NCBI GenBank assembly: GCA_936450465.1
Contig: OW388305.1
Span: forward strand, 55,170,625-55,234,624
Reading direction: 5' to 3'
Length of the DNA: 64,000 nucleotides
Source of the DNA: Gibbula magus
Taxonomy: Eukaryota; Mollusca; Gastropoda; Trochida; Trochidae
The position numbers and the translations under genes were made by a program. Shown in pieces: positions 44,230-58,130 of the stretch. Below the pieces are notes generated by a model. The model worked only from the letters and a program-made list of their open reading frames with translations, was not told where the DNA came from and ran no database searches. Each line of letters starts with the position of its first letter. Position 1 is the stretch's first letter.

Positions 44230-47200
44230 AAAAATAACATGTATGTCTGTCCCAAGTTGGAAATTGTGAGTTTCGGTTGTACTGGGCCTTTAATTTGTTG
44301 GCTTTTTAGGCCTTCAATTCCCATGTGTTGATAACATATTAAGGCATTTCAGCATGCCAATTTTGTTGTAATTGGTTCAGCTGTTTTTGTGAAAACAATT
44401 CACAAAATTCTCCTAATATCTCAGACAAAGATAACGGGTATTAGAAATAGTTACAATGTTAAACAGAAATAGCTTATTTTGAATGTTGATTTAATTTAAA
44501 TGTTTTGTATTCACTGATTTATTTGTCAAAATAATTTGAAAAACTGATGAAGATAAAATAGGCTTGCAATCTTAAACGTTAATGAAGGAAGACACAGTTA
44601 TGAAGAGGTAACATCTAAGCACTAACTAATAGCCAGCACATTTACGCAGAAAAGTTGAGTAAGTAACGGAAGCATACATTGCACCTTTAATGACATAATA
44701 CTAGTAATCATTTCAAAGAACACAGGATATCATTTCAGTGATTTCAACTGCGTTTAGTAATCTTTCACTAGTCGAAATTTAAGATTATGAATATATCTTA
44801 CTTTCAGATCACATGCCGTGTAAACACTGAGCACTCCATGGCTTTCAACTATCTCATTAGAACAACATTGGAGGGAAAATGTTATTTCATTAACAAGCAC
44901 TTTATTTCCTTCAAAGAATATATTCTGATCTTGAAAATGAGACTACTGAGAGTTAAATGCAAATAATGGGTATATAAGAATAAGGAATAGTGATTACAAT
45001 TACTTACGCTTGCAGAAACAATACCTTGATGAAAAAAAGGCCTAGGACGCTCATTTGTCTCTCACATGAATTGTAAATAAATTGATGAAGAGCGCAAGTC
45101 TTTAGTCCGGAAATCCAGTCTGACAGATATAGAGGATTAGGACGTAGCAGGCAGGTTGTCAACGTCTTCCTCCGAAACATCACGTCTGTCACTTCCTGCT
45201 GCTGAACTAATGTGATTGCTGTGGTGTGCAAGGATATGACTGCATGGCCATGTTTTACAGAGCGTTCAACTTGAGTCATAGAACATGAACCATGATAAAC
45301 AATATTGCAGACTAATGGTGTGGTTATGAGAAGACCATAATAATAACTTACTGTATATTTGATACTTGTTCTTCTCTGTTGATACATCAGTCTTGCTGAT
45401 ATTTATCATAATCACATTAGAAGGTTTTTCAAATGTAATTACTGAAAATTAATGTTTATTATTACATTGGAAACAAAGACAACTAACATATTATTCATTT
45501 TGTCGACTTCTGATTTATTCAGTATATAACAATATTTGAATCTTTTGTTTGAATAAGTCAGTCATAATGGAAAGATCATTTTTCCAAAAATGAAGTAGAT
45601 TATTATGCATTCCTTAATAAATACCATTTCAGCTCATGTTACACAATATTCTCATTTCATAACTGATAAGGAAGAAGTTGTTTTCAGCGTTGAATTTATG
45701 TACATGTATTTTGTGGCTAGATAAACTAATGTAACTGGACATTTTATTTTGGCGATCATCGAAACTCATCTGCACTTAAGCTAAACAATTAATTAAATCT
45801 GCAAACCAATTGAAGGTTACTGACCTAAGGTATATAGAAGTACCTAGAATATGTCAAGCTTTTGATTGATGAACCACAATTATCACTGACAGTCATCATC
45901 TAAGATAGCTAGATGTTTGCAATTTTTGCACATATTCAAACTCCAAACAATCATTTATGTCGATCCATCTACGAATTAATATGGACGTGGTTTAACATGT
46001 TTAATGCGTTTTACTTCTTACTGGAAACGTTCCGGTTTCTCAAACCTTACATATCATAGACGTTGTTCTCCCTGTTATACCATTAGTAAACCGGATAAAT
46101 GGAGTAAGCATATATTCCTAAAGTCAGGTGTCAGTGTTATTTGGTATTAGCCAAATGTATCTACTTGTTTTAAGAATACCCTCTTTTAAGCATTCTTCAA
46201 TTCATTATTCAAATCATTCGTAATTCAAATATCAATATTGGGAGGTTTGAAGTGATGGTTATAACAGTAAGGTGAAATTTTCTGCTCAAAAATAGGAAAC
46301 TGATGAAAATTGAATATTGGATGCTCGCTGTCAAGACATGAAATCCACAAGATTTCAAGGTTAAAACAACGTCATGTGCCCACTTGATATTCGAAGCTTA
46401 TGTCAAAATAAATTGAATCTGAAATTTCTGTCAATGTTAAATGAAATATTAAATGATTGATTTGTTACATCTAGAATAGAACACACATGCTATTTTCTGT
46501 TATGATTCAGTAGAGAAAAAGCCATTGAATTCAACCCCTACATAATTATCTTCATATATTTGTGACATGTGAAAACTGCCATATTCTTATATTCCCAGAG
46601 GGGTTCTCTTAGAGATCACCTCGAAGCTGATATGTACATAGTTGTATAATAACAACATAATGTTATGATAAAACCTAATCACAACTAAAGTGAAACGCAC
46701 ATTGTATGGCAACCGTTGTTTCTAATAACTGCGGCACATCATCCTACTTTTTTTCGTTTTTAAGTCTTATTGATTCATATTGATCTTCAGAATCTCTGGA
46801 ATTACATTAGCTACCGGCCGTGTTTCATTTGATTGTGAGATAAATAATCAAGATGAAATAAGGATTTTCTTTTGAGATAATAAAAAACAAGGGCCGATTT
46901 AATGAAAAACAAAGTAAGATAATCTTAGTGAACACAAATCTGATTTAAATACTATGTTTAATTATAAACAAGTACGAACTTTATCTTAACCTATGAATCA
47001 AAGTTTCTATAGTATAAGTATGCCCTAAATCAAATGAATGGATATAAAAAATATATGTCTTACGAAACATCTATCACTTTTTTTTCGATAGAAAACAACT
47101 TTTAAAAATTAAATTAGTTATACTATCTATATATTAGTGCTACATTGCATACACATCAATGTTATTCAAGGCAACGACGTCTTAATGCTTATCTCTTATA

Positions 47201-49140
47201 CATCCATGGTAACATGATTTTTTTTCTCTATTTTACCTATGCCAGTTATGTTATCACCGACCTCGTTATCTAAGTCACCAGCGTTTGGAATAATTACTGC
47301 AATAGAAAAATAACCTCCTTGTTAACCTACCATGTTAACACTGATATAATGTCTAGATTGTCCCTTTATGATACAATTAGTAAGTCTATAACGTCTGTTT
47401 ACCTACCATAGTTAGTTTGAGATAACTTTTTTTGAAATATATTTTGATGTTGGATTTTGGAGAATATTGGGATGTAAATTAGTTGTACATCAGGATTCAT
47501 GATGAACACAGGCAGTACGTGTCCAATCAATACACTCTTCTTTGTCCTGTCATTCGAGTGCATTCGTGAAGGACATGAGAAGTCCGGAAATCCAGCCAGA
47601 CAGCTCTTCAGTATAAGGACTTAATGCAGACAGGTTGTTACCGTCTATCCCTGAGAACTCACGTCTCATAATGTGCTTTTGAACCTGATTTGAGGGCGTA
47701 TCAAGCAATTTGCTGCTACAATTACGGAGCCATGTTATTGCTAGTTGGGGGTCAACTAGATACTAACATAGAACTGAATTAAGGAAATCATTAAAGCAAC
47801 TACAATTGAATGCGTGTTATTTATTGTTATTTGTTCACAAAAAATGGAGCACTGAACATAAGAAATACGTTGATAAATGTGTATAGATGTGTAACAAGTG
47901 TCCACATGAAAGGAGGGAGGTACATGTTAGGAAAACGAACCCGATAAAAAACACATTAGTAAATGTCATGTGTGAAACAGCTTGTGCATAAACATTCATT
48001 TGAATCAACCCTTAACAATTATAAGGTCAATCATACGAACAAGATCATTGATCATATGAACTATATGTTGCCAACTCAAATGTAAGATGAGTTCGCAATT
48101 GCGTTCTGAAAACATTTTAGGACTAAAGTAATGTTGAGGTTGTGAACATTCCATCGTGGCTATTTGTGCGTAATACCATGGGTTATAACGAGTAACCCAA
48201 AGTATCCTATCTTCTGTTGGATATTTCACATAAAAATGCAGATAACCACTCGTCTTTTTTTGAAGAATGTATTGTTTTTTTTAGCTTTTGCAAATTAAAA
48301 GCATTACACGTGGTCCATTAGACAAGATTAGGGAAATGATTTGAGACAGCTTTCATCTTTGTCCCAACATTGTCTGTTGATCCTCTTATGGTAAGCTGAC
48401 AAATATGTTAAATATTTGTCATAGCGTTATTGTATTCAGCTGCCAAAGTGTGCCTAGGCTAATAATAAACATGTGAAGGTCGGTTGGTTAGTTTATGATT
48501 TATCAGTTAGTTCATAATGTATATATAACATACACTAAAAAGGGTGAAATCTTGAATAGTAAACCAATTGATTTAAAATCGTGACTGCATTAAAGATACT
48601 CTTTCATTCAGATTTTGATTTTGACATATGAATGGTGGCTCTTATTTTGGCAACATTTCAAACTAAACAAGAACAATGTTTCGAAATCTGCTTCCAATGA
48701 AGTTTGAACTACAATTGTCCAGGATCACTGTTAAAAGATAACATAAGAACAAACCAACACTAAATGAAATATGACCATTATCCAATGACACGCAACCACT
48801 AACCATTATGTGCTAAAATGACAAATCTAAAGCAGTTTAAGCTTGAATGAATATACTAAAACCAAAATCGCCATGAATATTCAAGTTCCATAAAAGACAA
48901 ATTTCATTTCATTTTATGTATTGATGAAATCATTACATCAATTTTATTTGGAAAAGTTGCAAATACTTTGATGTTTGGAAATTCATGGGGTAATAAAAGT
49001 AATTGATCAAAACTCTGTACAGAACTGGCTACTAAGTAGACGTTTACAGCACGTAACACACTCACTTACACTCTCGTCACAGTTAACGTTGACCTGTCAT
49101 TTGATCTTTCATTGCGTCCTGCTCACAAGACGACCATTTA
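44230..49140 (-). repeat. Large duplication, inverted copy C
   Basis: The reverse complement matches unit B: 44230-44950 with 27640-28330, 44955-45330 with 25760-26115, 46140-46440 with 25430-25640, 46490-48700 with about 22280-24480, and 48830-49140 with about 21020-21690. It lacks the SINE, the long-TIR MITE and both LINEs of the A copy, and it lacks most of 26120-27640. It is more diverged from A and B than they are from each other. No gene seen. With B it forms a very large inverted repeat around 28640-44230. Confidence 0.8.
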
Positions 49141-49359
49141 TCCTATTTTGTCTGTACTCACAGGTTAGAAATAAATAAAATTCTGAATATAGTAGATTGT
49201 GAAATGGTGGATTACCTTTAGGAAATATGTTCATATCCTGGAAGGATCTCTTCGAGAAAACACAAGAAAAGAAATTCGCAGATAGTGTCATCCAAACAAT
49301 ATCAATGTTTCATTTGTTAACTCGCTAAATTGTGTAAATTTATAATGTATTATCCTTGG

Positions 49360-50830
49360 GACGTATGTCACACGTGTAGTGATTTAAATTTGCACAAGCT
49401 GATAAAACAATACATGCTTCAAAAAAAGACGAGTGGTTATCTGCATCTGCACCAACAGAAGATGAAAATTACAGGACACTTGTTACACATCTATACAATT
49501 TTATCAACTATTTGTTCTGTTCAGTGCTCCACATTTTTAAACAAATAACTAGAAATAACATGGACTCAATTATAGTAGTTTAAACCATATTTATTCAGGT
49601 ACTTTAATGTACAGGGGGATTGACAAACAGGGTTTCCCCACTCCGACTCAATTATAATTGCTTTAATGATAATATAAGTGTAGGGATTTCGTTAATTCAG
49701 TTCTATGTTCTTATTTTAGTTGACCTCCAACTAGCAATAAGATGTCCCCATAATGTTAGCAGTTAATTGCTTATATAACCTCAAATCAATGTCAACAGCA
49801 TGTAATGAGACGTGAGGTCTCAGGGATAGACGGTAACAACCTGTTTGAATTAAGTCCTTATCCTAAATAGTTGTCTGGCTGGATTTCCGGACTTGTCATG
49901 TCCTTCACGAATGATGTTATATGGCAGGACAAATGAGCGTGTTTTGTAAGGATACACCCTTGTCTGTCAATCTAATGAATGATGATGTTCAAATAATAAT
50001 TACATGTACAATCCATTATTCTTCAAAATCTAACACCAAAATATAAAGTTCTGAGGTTCTGATGTCAAATTGTTTTTATTACATGGAGTATTTATACCAA
50101 ACCACGTTGAGTAAGACAATGCGGTTGGTAATAGTATAACTGACATTTGTCAAAAAGAGAACAATTCATGTTACCATGGATGTAAAAGAGCTTTTTGGGA
50201 TAAGAATACTGTAGCTAGTTTCATTTATAGTGTTAATTATGTAACCAACGATAGTAAAGTTAGAACTCGTTTATACATGATTATAATATCAAAAACGTTT
50301 TAAATGAAATCAAATTTTATTTACATTAATATGACCTTACTTTGATTTTGTGTTTAAATTAATAAAACGACATTGACTCTTGTTTTATATAAACTCAAAA
50401 GAAAGGTTATTTATCTCACAATCAAATAGAACATGGCCGGCAGAAATGGATTTCAAAGATGTGAATCAATATGAATTAAAAAGGAAAACAGCAGGATGAT
50501 GTTGTGCTGCAGTTATCAGAAGCAAAGGTTGCCCTATAGCTACATTGTGTGTTTCACTCCACTAGGTTTAATCATAACATTATTAATTTTCATTATTAGA
50601 AGAGCAACTCTGTATGTATTCATATATACAAATTTGTATTTGATGTAAGAAATACTTCTTCACAGAGATCAGCTTCAATGTGATCTCGTAGAGAATTCTT
50701 CTGAGAATATTAGAATGTAGGCGAGGTTTGAACATAGATACTAATGTCTTATCTGAGTAGCATTTGAGAAGTTGGAGAGATGACAGAAAATAAAGTTTAT
50801 GGATTGTCAACTGCTTTATTGCTATAAATG
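49360..50830 (+). repeat. Large duplication, direct copy D (left part)
   Basis: It corresponds to about 22470-24480 of unit B with deletions. Landmarks are 'acgagtggttatctgcatc', 'gacgtgaggtctcaggga', 'ggctggatttccggactt' and 'aacatggccggcag'. It is non-coding, and it is separated from the right part of D by the foldback element. Confidence 0.7.
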
Positions 50831-51635
50831 CGATGTTTTGGTGTAGATACTAACACCGTTATCACTTGATCCTTAGTAATATATGCTTACGCCATTTATC
50901 AGGTGGAATTAGGGGTATAGCAAGGTAGTATACTGTCTATAGAAAATATATGTCAAGGTTTCGTAGAGATTGTACGGTGATAACTATAATAAATAGCATG
51001 TGTTTACAGATATCAGCTTCACTTCAACAATCTACACTTATGTTAACCCTTTATATTGTTTTAATAAATCATTTTTACATTAAAAAAAATATAAATGTAT
51101 AGGATGCCTTTGGTGATCCATCAGAACTATTTGAGATTGAAATGCAAGGTTTGATCAACGCTCTTAGTAATATGTTTAACCAATTCAAAATGTTAGGCTA
51201 CGTGCGTTTAATTTCATAGATACATACATATAAAGTGTTGTTTGGGCTTAGTGTGTATCTTAACAAAATATGTTAACTTATTTCATTATCTATCTGTCTT
51301 AAGATTTATAGACTTAATCACTCAAAATCTTGATAATGTTCTATATTTCATAGGGCAGTAACCTTGAATTAGTTTTCACTTACAGAATAAAAATATATTA
51401 AATCCTGAAGGGAAAAAACAGTTTTATTAAATTATGATATTTTGTAATAAGAGCTCATATGTGATGTGTGATTACTAATGAGCTATGCATAATAACCTAC
51501 GTCATTTCCACATGAATTCATCTTTTCATTATGTATGATTCATGATTCACGATTCAATATTGTTAAAAATCTGTATATCTCTTTGTGTCTAATACATAAT
51601 TTACATTATGTTTTGAGTGTATGTGTTCCGTGCAA
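50831..51635. other. AT-rich sequence before the foldback element
   Basis: No gene and no clear match to unit B. Confidence 0.4.
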
Positions 51636-53712
51636 TCTAGGAATCATCAAAATCTGCAGATTGTGAGCTCACAATCTGCAGATTGTTCGAACAATCTAGG
51701 AATATTTCACCATTCCTAGATTGTTTTTCCTTGCAGTTTTATGTTGTAGATTGTGAGTATATCTTCTGTTTTATCTACCGACTGTATTGGTTGATACATT
51801 TACCGACTATAAGTGTTCGATTCCTAGATTGTGAAGGGTTCTCAAATAGTGTTTCTATCTTATCAACAGGCTACAGGGGTCGATTCCTAGATTGTGAGGA
51901 GCTTACAACTCGTATCTCTATCTTATCTACCGGCTACCGGGGTCGATTCCTAGATTGTGAAGGCTTCTCAAATAGTGTTTCTATTTTATCTACATACTTT
52001 AGGGGTCGATTCCTAGATTGTGAAGGGTTATGATATTTCATCTACAGACTACCGGGGTCAATTCCTAGATTGTGAAGGCTTCTCAAATAGTTGTTCTATC
52101 TTATCAACAGGCTACAGGGGTCGATTCCCAGATTATGAGGAGCTTTCAATTCGTATCTCTATCTTATCTACCGGCTACCGGGGTCGATTCCTAGATTGTG
52201 ATGGGTTCTCAAATAGTTTTTCTATTTTATCTACATACTAGAGGGGTCGATTCCTAGATTGTGAAGAGTTATGATATTTCATCTAACGACTACCGGGGTC
52301 AATTCTTATATTGTGAAGGCTGTTCTGTTGCAAAGACTCCCAACATGTCTTAACAAGTAAAACAAATCACTTATAATCACTAATCACTGATCTATACCTA
52401 GGAAATATCATAATCCTTCACAATTTAGGAATCGACCAATGTAGTCTGTTGATAAGATAGAAAAAACTATTTGAGAATCCTTCACAATCTAGGAATCGAT
52501 GCCTGTAGTCGTTAGATGAAACATCATAACCTTTCACAATCTAGGAATCGACCCACGTAGTCTATTGGTAAGACAGAAAAAACTATTTGAGAACCCCTCA
52601 CAATCTAGGAATCTACGCCTGTAGTCGTTAGATGAAATATCATAACCCTTCACAATCTAGGAATCGACCCATGTAGTCTAACGGTAAGACAGAAACACTA
52701 TTTGAGAACCCTTCACAATCTAGGAATCGACCCCTGTAGTCGTTAGATGAAATATTATAACCCTTCACAATCTAGGAATCTACCGATGTAGTCTGTTGAT
52801 AAGACAGAACAATTATTTGAGAACCCTTCACAATCTAGGAATCGACCAATGTAGTATGTTGATAAGATAGAAAAACTATTTGAGAACCCTTCACAATCTA
52901 GGAATCGACCCATGTAGTCTATTGGTAAGACAGAAAAAACTATTTGAGAACCCCTCACAATCTAGGAATCTACGCCTGTAGTCGTTAGATGAAATATCAT
53001 AACCCTTCACAATCTAGGAATCGACCCATGTAGTCTAACGGTAAGACAGAACACTATTTGAGAACCCTTCACAATCTAGGAATCGAACCCTGTAGTCGTT
53101 AGATGAAATATTATAACCCTTCACAATCTAGGAATCGACCAATGTAGTATGTTGATAAGATAGAAAAACTATTTGAGAACCCTTCACAATCTAGGAATCG
53201 ACCCCTGTAGTCGTTAGATGAAATATCATAACCCTTCACAATCTAGGAATCGACCCCTGTAGTCGTTAGATGAAATATCATAACCCTTCACAATGTAGGA
53301 ATCGCCCGAAAAGTCGTTAGATAAGGAAGAGAAAAGACTTGAAAGCTCCTCACAATCTAGGAATCGACCCCTATATTCCTTAGCTGAAACACCATAACCC
53401 TTCTCAATCGAGGAGTCGTTAGATAAGATAGAGAAACGAGATGGAAGTTCCTCACAATCTAGGAATCGACCCATGTAGTCTAATTTAATCTGTAATTAAG
53501 ATAGAAAAACTATGTGAAAACCCTTCATAATCTACTCGTACAGTATGTTAGATAGCCTTACAAACTAGATTGTGTTCCTAGATTGTGATCATTCTCAGAT
53601 TGTAAGGGTCGAACAATCTGCAGGATGTTTAAACAATCTAGGAATGGTAAAATATTCCTAGATTGTGAGCTCACAATCTGCAGATTGTTCGAACAATCTG
53701 TAGATTGTGATA
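51636..53712. mobile_element. Foldback element with subrepeated inverted arms
   Basis: The left arm (about 51636-52320) and right arm (about 52395-53712) are inverted relative to each other around a spacer of about 75 bp. Both outer ends carry the same block ('gagctcacaatctgcagatt', 'gttcgaacaatct', 'ttcctagattg') in opposite orientation. The arms consist of repeats of 'gattcctagattgtgaagg' spaced by 63 or about 52 bp; the right arm has roughly twice as many. This is the architecture of foldback transposons. Because 63 is a multiple of 3, both strands show 21-residue repeats such as 'GRFLDCEGFSNS'; these are most likely by-products. No transposase is present. Confidence 0.85.
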
Positions 53713-54417
53713 TACCCTAGATGGTTCGTAACATATGCATTTGTCAAATGATCAAAGGAGATATTTTGAATACCATTTAGAATTCAATCCAACTTAGAAG
53801 CATGACATGGCAAACTTTAACTGTCTAACGTAACTTATTTCCAGTGTCGAAACGTATGTTGAATAACAACAATATAAATCTGCAAAACTATGAATCATGT
53901 TTCATCTTCTACGACTCAAGTTGAACTCTCTATAAAACATGGTTATTCCGTCAGTTCCTTGCACATCACAGTAATCCCATTATTGCAGCAGCAGGAAGTA
54001 ACAGACGTGATGTCTCGATGGAAGACGTTGACAACATGCTTGCCACGTCCTAATCCTCTCCATCTGTCAGGCTGGATTTCCGGACTAAAGTCTTGACCTC
54101 CGTCGATTTATTCACAAATGAGCGTTCTTGACCTGTTTTATCAAGGCATTGTGTCCGCCAGCATAAATAATTGCAATCACTGATTCCTTATTCTAATATA
54201 CCCATTATTTGCATTTAACTCTCAGTAGTTTTAAATTAATATACTTCAAATCATCATCGGTTCATTTTCCCATGCCACAGGATAGGATTTACTTTTTGAT
54301 CGACTGAGATGCAAAAAGACATTATTTCGATATACATACATGTATATATATTAACCAATTTCATAATTATACTGTCCATACAACTTGCTTATTTTAACTC
54401 ATCAAGGCTGAGAACAG

Positions 54418-55735
54418 CATATATTTCTTTCAATTTTTCAATTCAATTTATTTCCGGTACTGAAAGGCCACAGGCCTGTAGTACAATACATCTACAGCAT
54501 TGAAAATACACGCACGTGTAACACACATGAAGATGATACTAGTTACTTGTAACTTATATTGTTTTTTGACATATATTCTGTTCTAAATAACATTGCATGA
54601 TAAATGAACATCGACAAATTTTGAAGAAGTGCATTATTTTTGGTATTCAATATTTCTGTGAATTTATAAATGTTTGGATGGACAATATAATATGTTTTAA
54701 TATACAATTTTCTAAGGGAATCATAAACAGGGCAAATTAAAACAAAGTGATATTCATCTTCTATTTCATTAAGATCACAAAGTCTGCAAATTCAATGTTC
54801 TCTTTGGACTGAGTTGAATCGTCCATTTTCTACAAATAAATCATGTGAAGAACATAAATAGCTGTATTGGATATCTACCACATTCACCATTAACCATGAT
54901 ATTAGGAGTATTGTATTTAACACCCAGAAACCTTTTACAGGCTTTCAATTGTACTTTTTCGATTTCTTTGTAATAATCAAAACCCCATATTTCAGCCCCA
55001 TATGATAAAATTGGCTTTATTTTGGCATCGAATATCTTAACGTATGAACTTATATTTAAATTTCCCAGTACATTAAGTTGCTTCAAGATACCAATCATTA
55101 CCTTTTGTGCTTGTATGGAAGCGTAATTATTGTCCAAGATAAACAATTTATTAAAAAATAATCCCAAATATTTGTATGAACTAGCAGAGTCTAATTCTTT
55201 ACCTTTGAACCACCATTTTTCTTTCTTTGATAAACGCCCTCCCTTCTTGAACACTACTACTTTGGTTTTGGTTCTATTTACTGTTAACTTGAAATTGTCA
55301 CAATAAGTCTCTAGTTCTCTGATGATTCTTTGTAAACCTGCTACAGAACTAGAGAATAGCACGATATCGTCTGCAAAAAGCAATAAGAAAATATGTACTA
55401 TATCTGGATGTAGTTGTATCCCATACTCACAATTACTCTCAATTTGGGTTCCCTATTCATTTATGAAAAAATAAGAATAGAAATGGACTTAGTATACAAC
55501 CTTGTCTTACCCCCAGCTGTGGTTCAAAACAATTCGATAATTCATTGTTATTTTTTACGCAGGCTTTAACATTTTCGTACATATTATGGATCAGTTTTCT
55601 CATTTTTGGACTAAGGCCATGGTTATTAAAAAGAGACCATAACTTTTCTCTATCTACTATATGTGACAAATTAATTAGCTCCTCACAGTGAGTGACGCAT
55701 ATATGCGTCTGCTAAATCAGTTCTTATTCAGCAAA
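54418..55735 (-). pseudogene. Degenerate LINE: RT fragment and zinc-knuckle end
   Basis: On the minus strand, about 55669-55460 encodes 'DREKLWSLFNNHGLS' and 'GVRQGCILSPFLF'. After a frame change and a stop, 55420-54841 encodes 'LLLFADDIVLFSSS' with the catalytic FADD, 'LTVNRTKTKVVVF', 'SSYKYLGLFFN' and 'PILSYGAEIWGF'. After an apparent deletion another frame reads 'LNEIEDEYHFVLICPVY', the C-terminal zinc-knuckle region. The 3' end has 'ggcctttcagtaccgg' and AATTG-type repeats. The 5' half is absent. The LINE clade is not assigned; it is a different family from the two LINEs in copy A. Confidence 0.85.
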
Positions 55736-55892
55736 AGTCTCACCTACGCATGTAAACTGTTTAAGATGTTGTGTTGCATGTTGTGTTTCTAATTAAACAG
55801 GGTCTGATAAACATTATATCGCCCTATGGTCCTTTTCATGAGCATGAATATCAACATTTCTATGCATCGATTTAAATGTCACTGTATAAATT

Positions 55893-55986
55893 CACAGGAC
55901 AAACAGTGATGGAATCCGCCTTGCCGGATCCTTCTGAAGAATCCGGAAGGATCAAGCAAGCGGTTTCCACCACTGTTTGTCCTGTG
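55893..55986. mobile_element. CACAG-ended short TIR element, copy 3 (94 bp)
   Basis: Ends 'cacaggacaaacagtgatgg' and complement. Target duplication ATT is at 55890-55892 and 55987-55989. Unit B at about 26457-26475 has the empty site: 'tgtatac', a single ATT, then 'gtttt'. This fixes both ends and the 3-bp duplication. Confidence 0.9.
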
Positions 55987-57139
55987 ATTGTTTTGAAATG
56001 TATAATAACTATAGTATTATATGATATAATATACTATATAGGATTTGCTGACTTTGGGGAATGATAAGGGTTGACACATTGAATGTCCATCAATTCACCA
56101 GTAATGGTGAAAGCATGGTGTCACCAGATTTAAGTGTTCAACTATATCAATATAAAGTCTCAATTGCTACATGATAATCCATAATACTGATAATTTCTTA
56201 CTTTGAAAGACGTCATTGATAAAGCGATCATCCCCAATTTCATTCCATAATATCCTATCACATATCTCATCTTATTACTTCAATAAACAGAACATAACAT
56301 CAAAAGCCACGCGGTTGTCATTTTAGTATTTATAAGTGAACATAAATTCATCACAGTTCACAACTCATTCAATTTATTGTTGCCAGTTTTTAGAGCCAAG
56401 GTTATAAATTATTTAACTAGCATAAGACCTCAGAAATAATATATTCCGTGAACACAACTTTTGGATATATACAATGCACAACGTTTAAATTTGCTGCATT
56501 TAAATGTTTGGCATAAGGTATGCTAAACAGGTCAGAGATTATACAGAATGCAAATACATTATATTAATATCAAGAATCCGTCCATGACAAAACCAATTGT
56601 AGAAGTGTGTCTGTTCATCTGTTTTCCATGAACAGTTGCAAAGTTACCGCAGTCCAACTTCTTATTAACGAAGGTACACAATTTGTATAACCGTCTGGTT
56701 CTACACATGATCTACACACAAATGATCAAGTTTTCAATTCAGATTCGTTGATGTTTAACCAGTTACCTTGATAATCTTCCATTTGTTTATATCTTAAATG
56801 TTTTGTGCAGTAGATTATAAGGCTTTATGATTGAAATGAACAATTCTTAAAGTTATATTGCATTTTCTTTGAGTGTGGACAATTTTATTTTGTATTTATA
56901 ATCTAATTTGATAAAATTACATTAAATTCCTTTAAAATTACTTTAATGTTATCAAATATCAGTATGTGCAAATGGGGATCTCTCTGACAATTGGTGTATA
57001 GTGTCTGTTAGATGTGAGTGTGTCTAATAGACCTGTATTCCCTAAAATGCAAAAAGATCATGTATGTTCATCTAAAGGAAACACAGACGTTTTTATATAG
57101 CTCTTAGAAAACAGTTTTTTCGAATGATAAAACTAGTCA

Positions 57140-58130
57140 TATAATAATAATAATAATATTGGATATTTCTTATGCGCCATTCCATACACTGATGCATGGA
57201 GCTACATTAATGAGAGATACAAAAAAGTAAAGAAAATAAATATAAATACAATATATACAAACAATGATGGAGAATGCTGGTGGAAGAAATGAGAAACTAG
57301 GGAAAAGCAAAATTGAAGAGATACATTGTATGTTTTGAGATATGATTTAAAAGAGTCAAGGGAGTTAGCAAGTTTGATTTCTGTGGGGAGTGGATTCCAC
57401 AGATGGGCAGCTGCAAACTGGAATGATCTTTAGCCTTGGGATGCCAGTCTGTAACGTGAGACTGTCAACTGATACTGAGACTGTCAGCGAAGGGCACGAG
57501 ATGGAGTGTATACAGACAGAAGGGTGGATAGATAATCTGGAGCCAGTCCATTTAGACACTTGTAGATTATACACAGGATCTTGAAATCTATGCGAAATCT
57601 TACGGGGAGCCAATGTAATAGTTTAAGAGTTGGAGAAATGTGGTCAAACTAAGACTTAAGGCATATGACACGGGCAGCAGAATTTTGAGTTTCTGGAGTT
57701 TCATGAGCTGTTTACTGTTTAGACCAAATAGAATGCTATTGCAGTAATCCATCTGGGATACCACTAATGCCAAGACGAGCCTGTGAGCACACTCCATTGT
57801 GATGTATTTGCGCAGACTGCCAATCACCCTCAAATGGTGATAGCAGGTCTTACAGATAGCATTAACCTGTGCATCTAGGGACAGCTCATTATCGATGAAG
57901 ATCCCAATATCTTTAACACAAGGAGAAGTCTGAATGACAGCCAATCCAATATGAACCTCTTTAACAGCAGCCTCCTTGATCTGTTTCCTACTACCACATA
58001 TGGTGATCTCAGTTTAATCATCATTTAGTTTCAACATTCTAGCTGTCATGCACTGTTTCACATCAGTGACACAGGCATCCACTGTCTGTAAATCAGTGTG
58101 TAGTGTAGGTAGAGATGTTGGCTTTATGAC
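57140..58130 (-). pseudogene. CR1/L2-like LINE fragment, degenerate
   Basis: The fragment is absent from unit B (site near 27560). The minus strand encodes 'CVKDIGIFIDNELSLDAQV', 'VIGSLRKYITMECAHRLV' and 'VSQMDYCNSILFGLNSKQL', which parallel 'VVKDLGVFLDSELSLEHQV' and 'SRLDYCNSLFAGS' in the LINE at 11568-13930. Downstream the end is decayed by frame changes. The 3' end reads 'atggcgcataagaaat' then an (ATT)n tail at 57140-57155, matching the tail type of that LINE. It is a 5'-truncated older relative of it. Confidence 0.85.

Noticed and set aside
51780..53480. CRISPR-like array, because of regular short repeats
   Set aside because: The units are inverted around a centre, spacers are themselves repeated, and the sequence is plainly eukaryotic; foldback architecture explains it.
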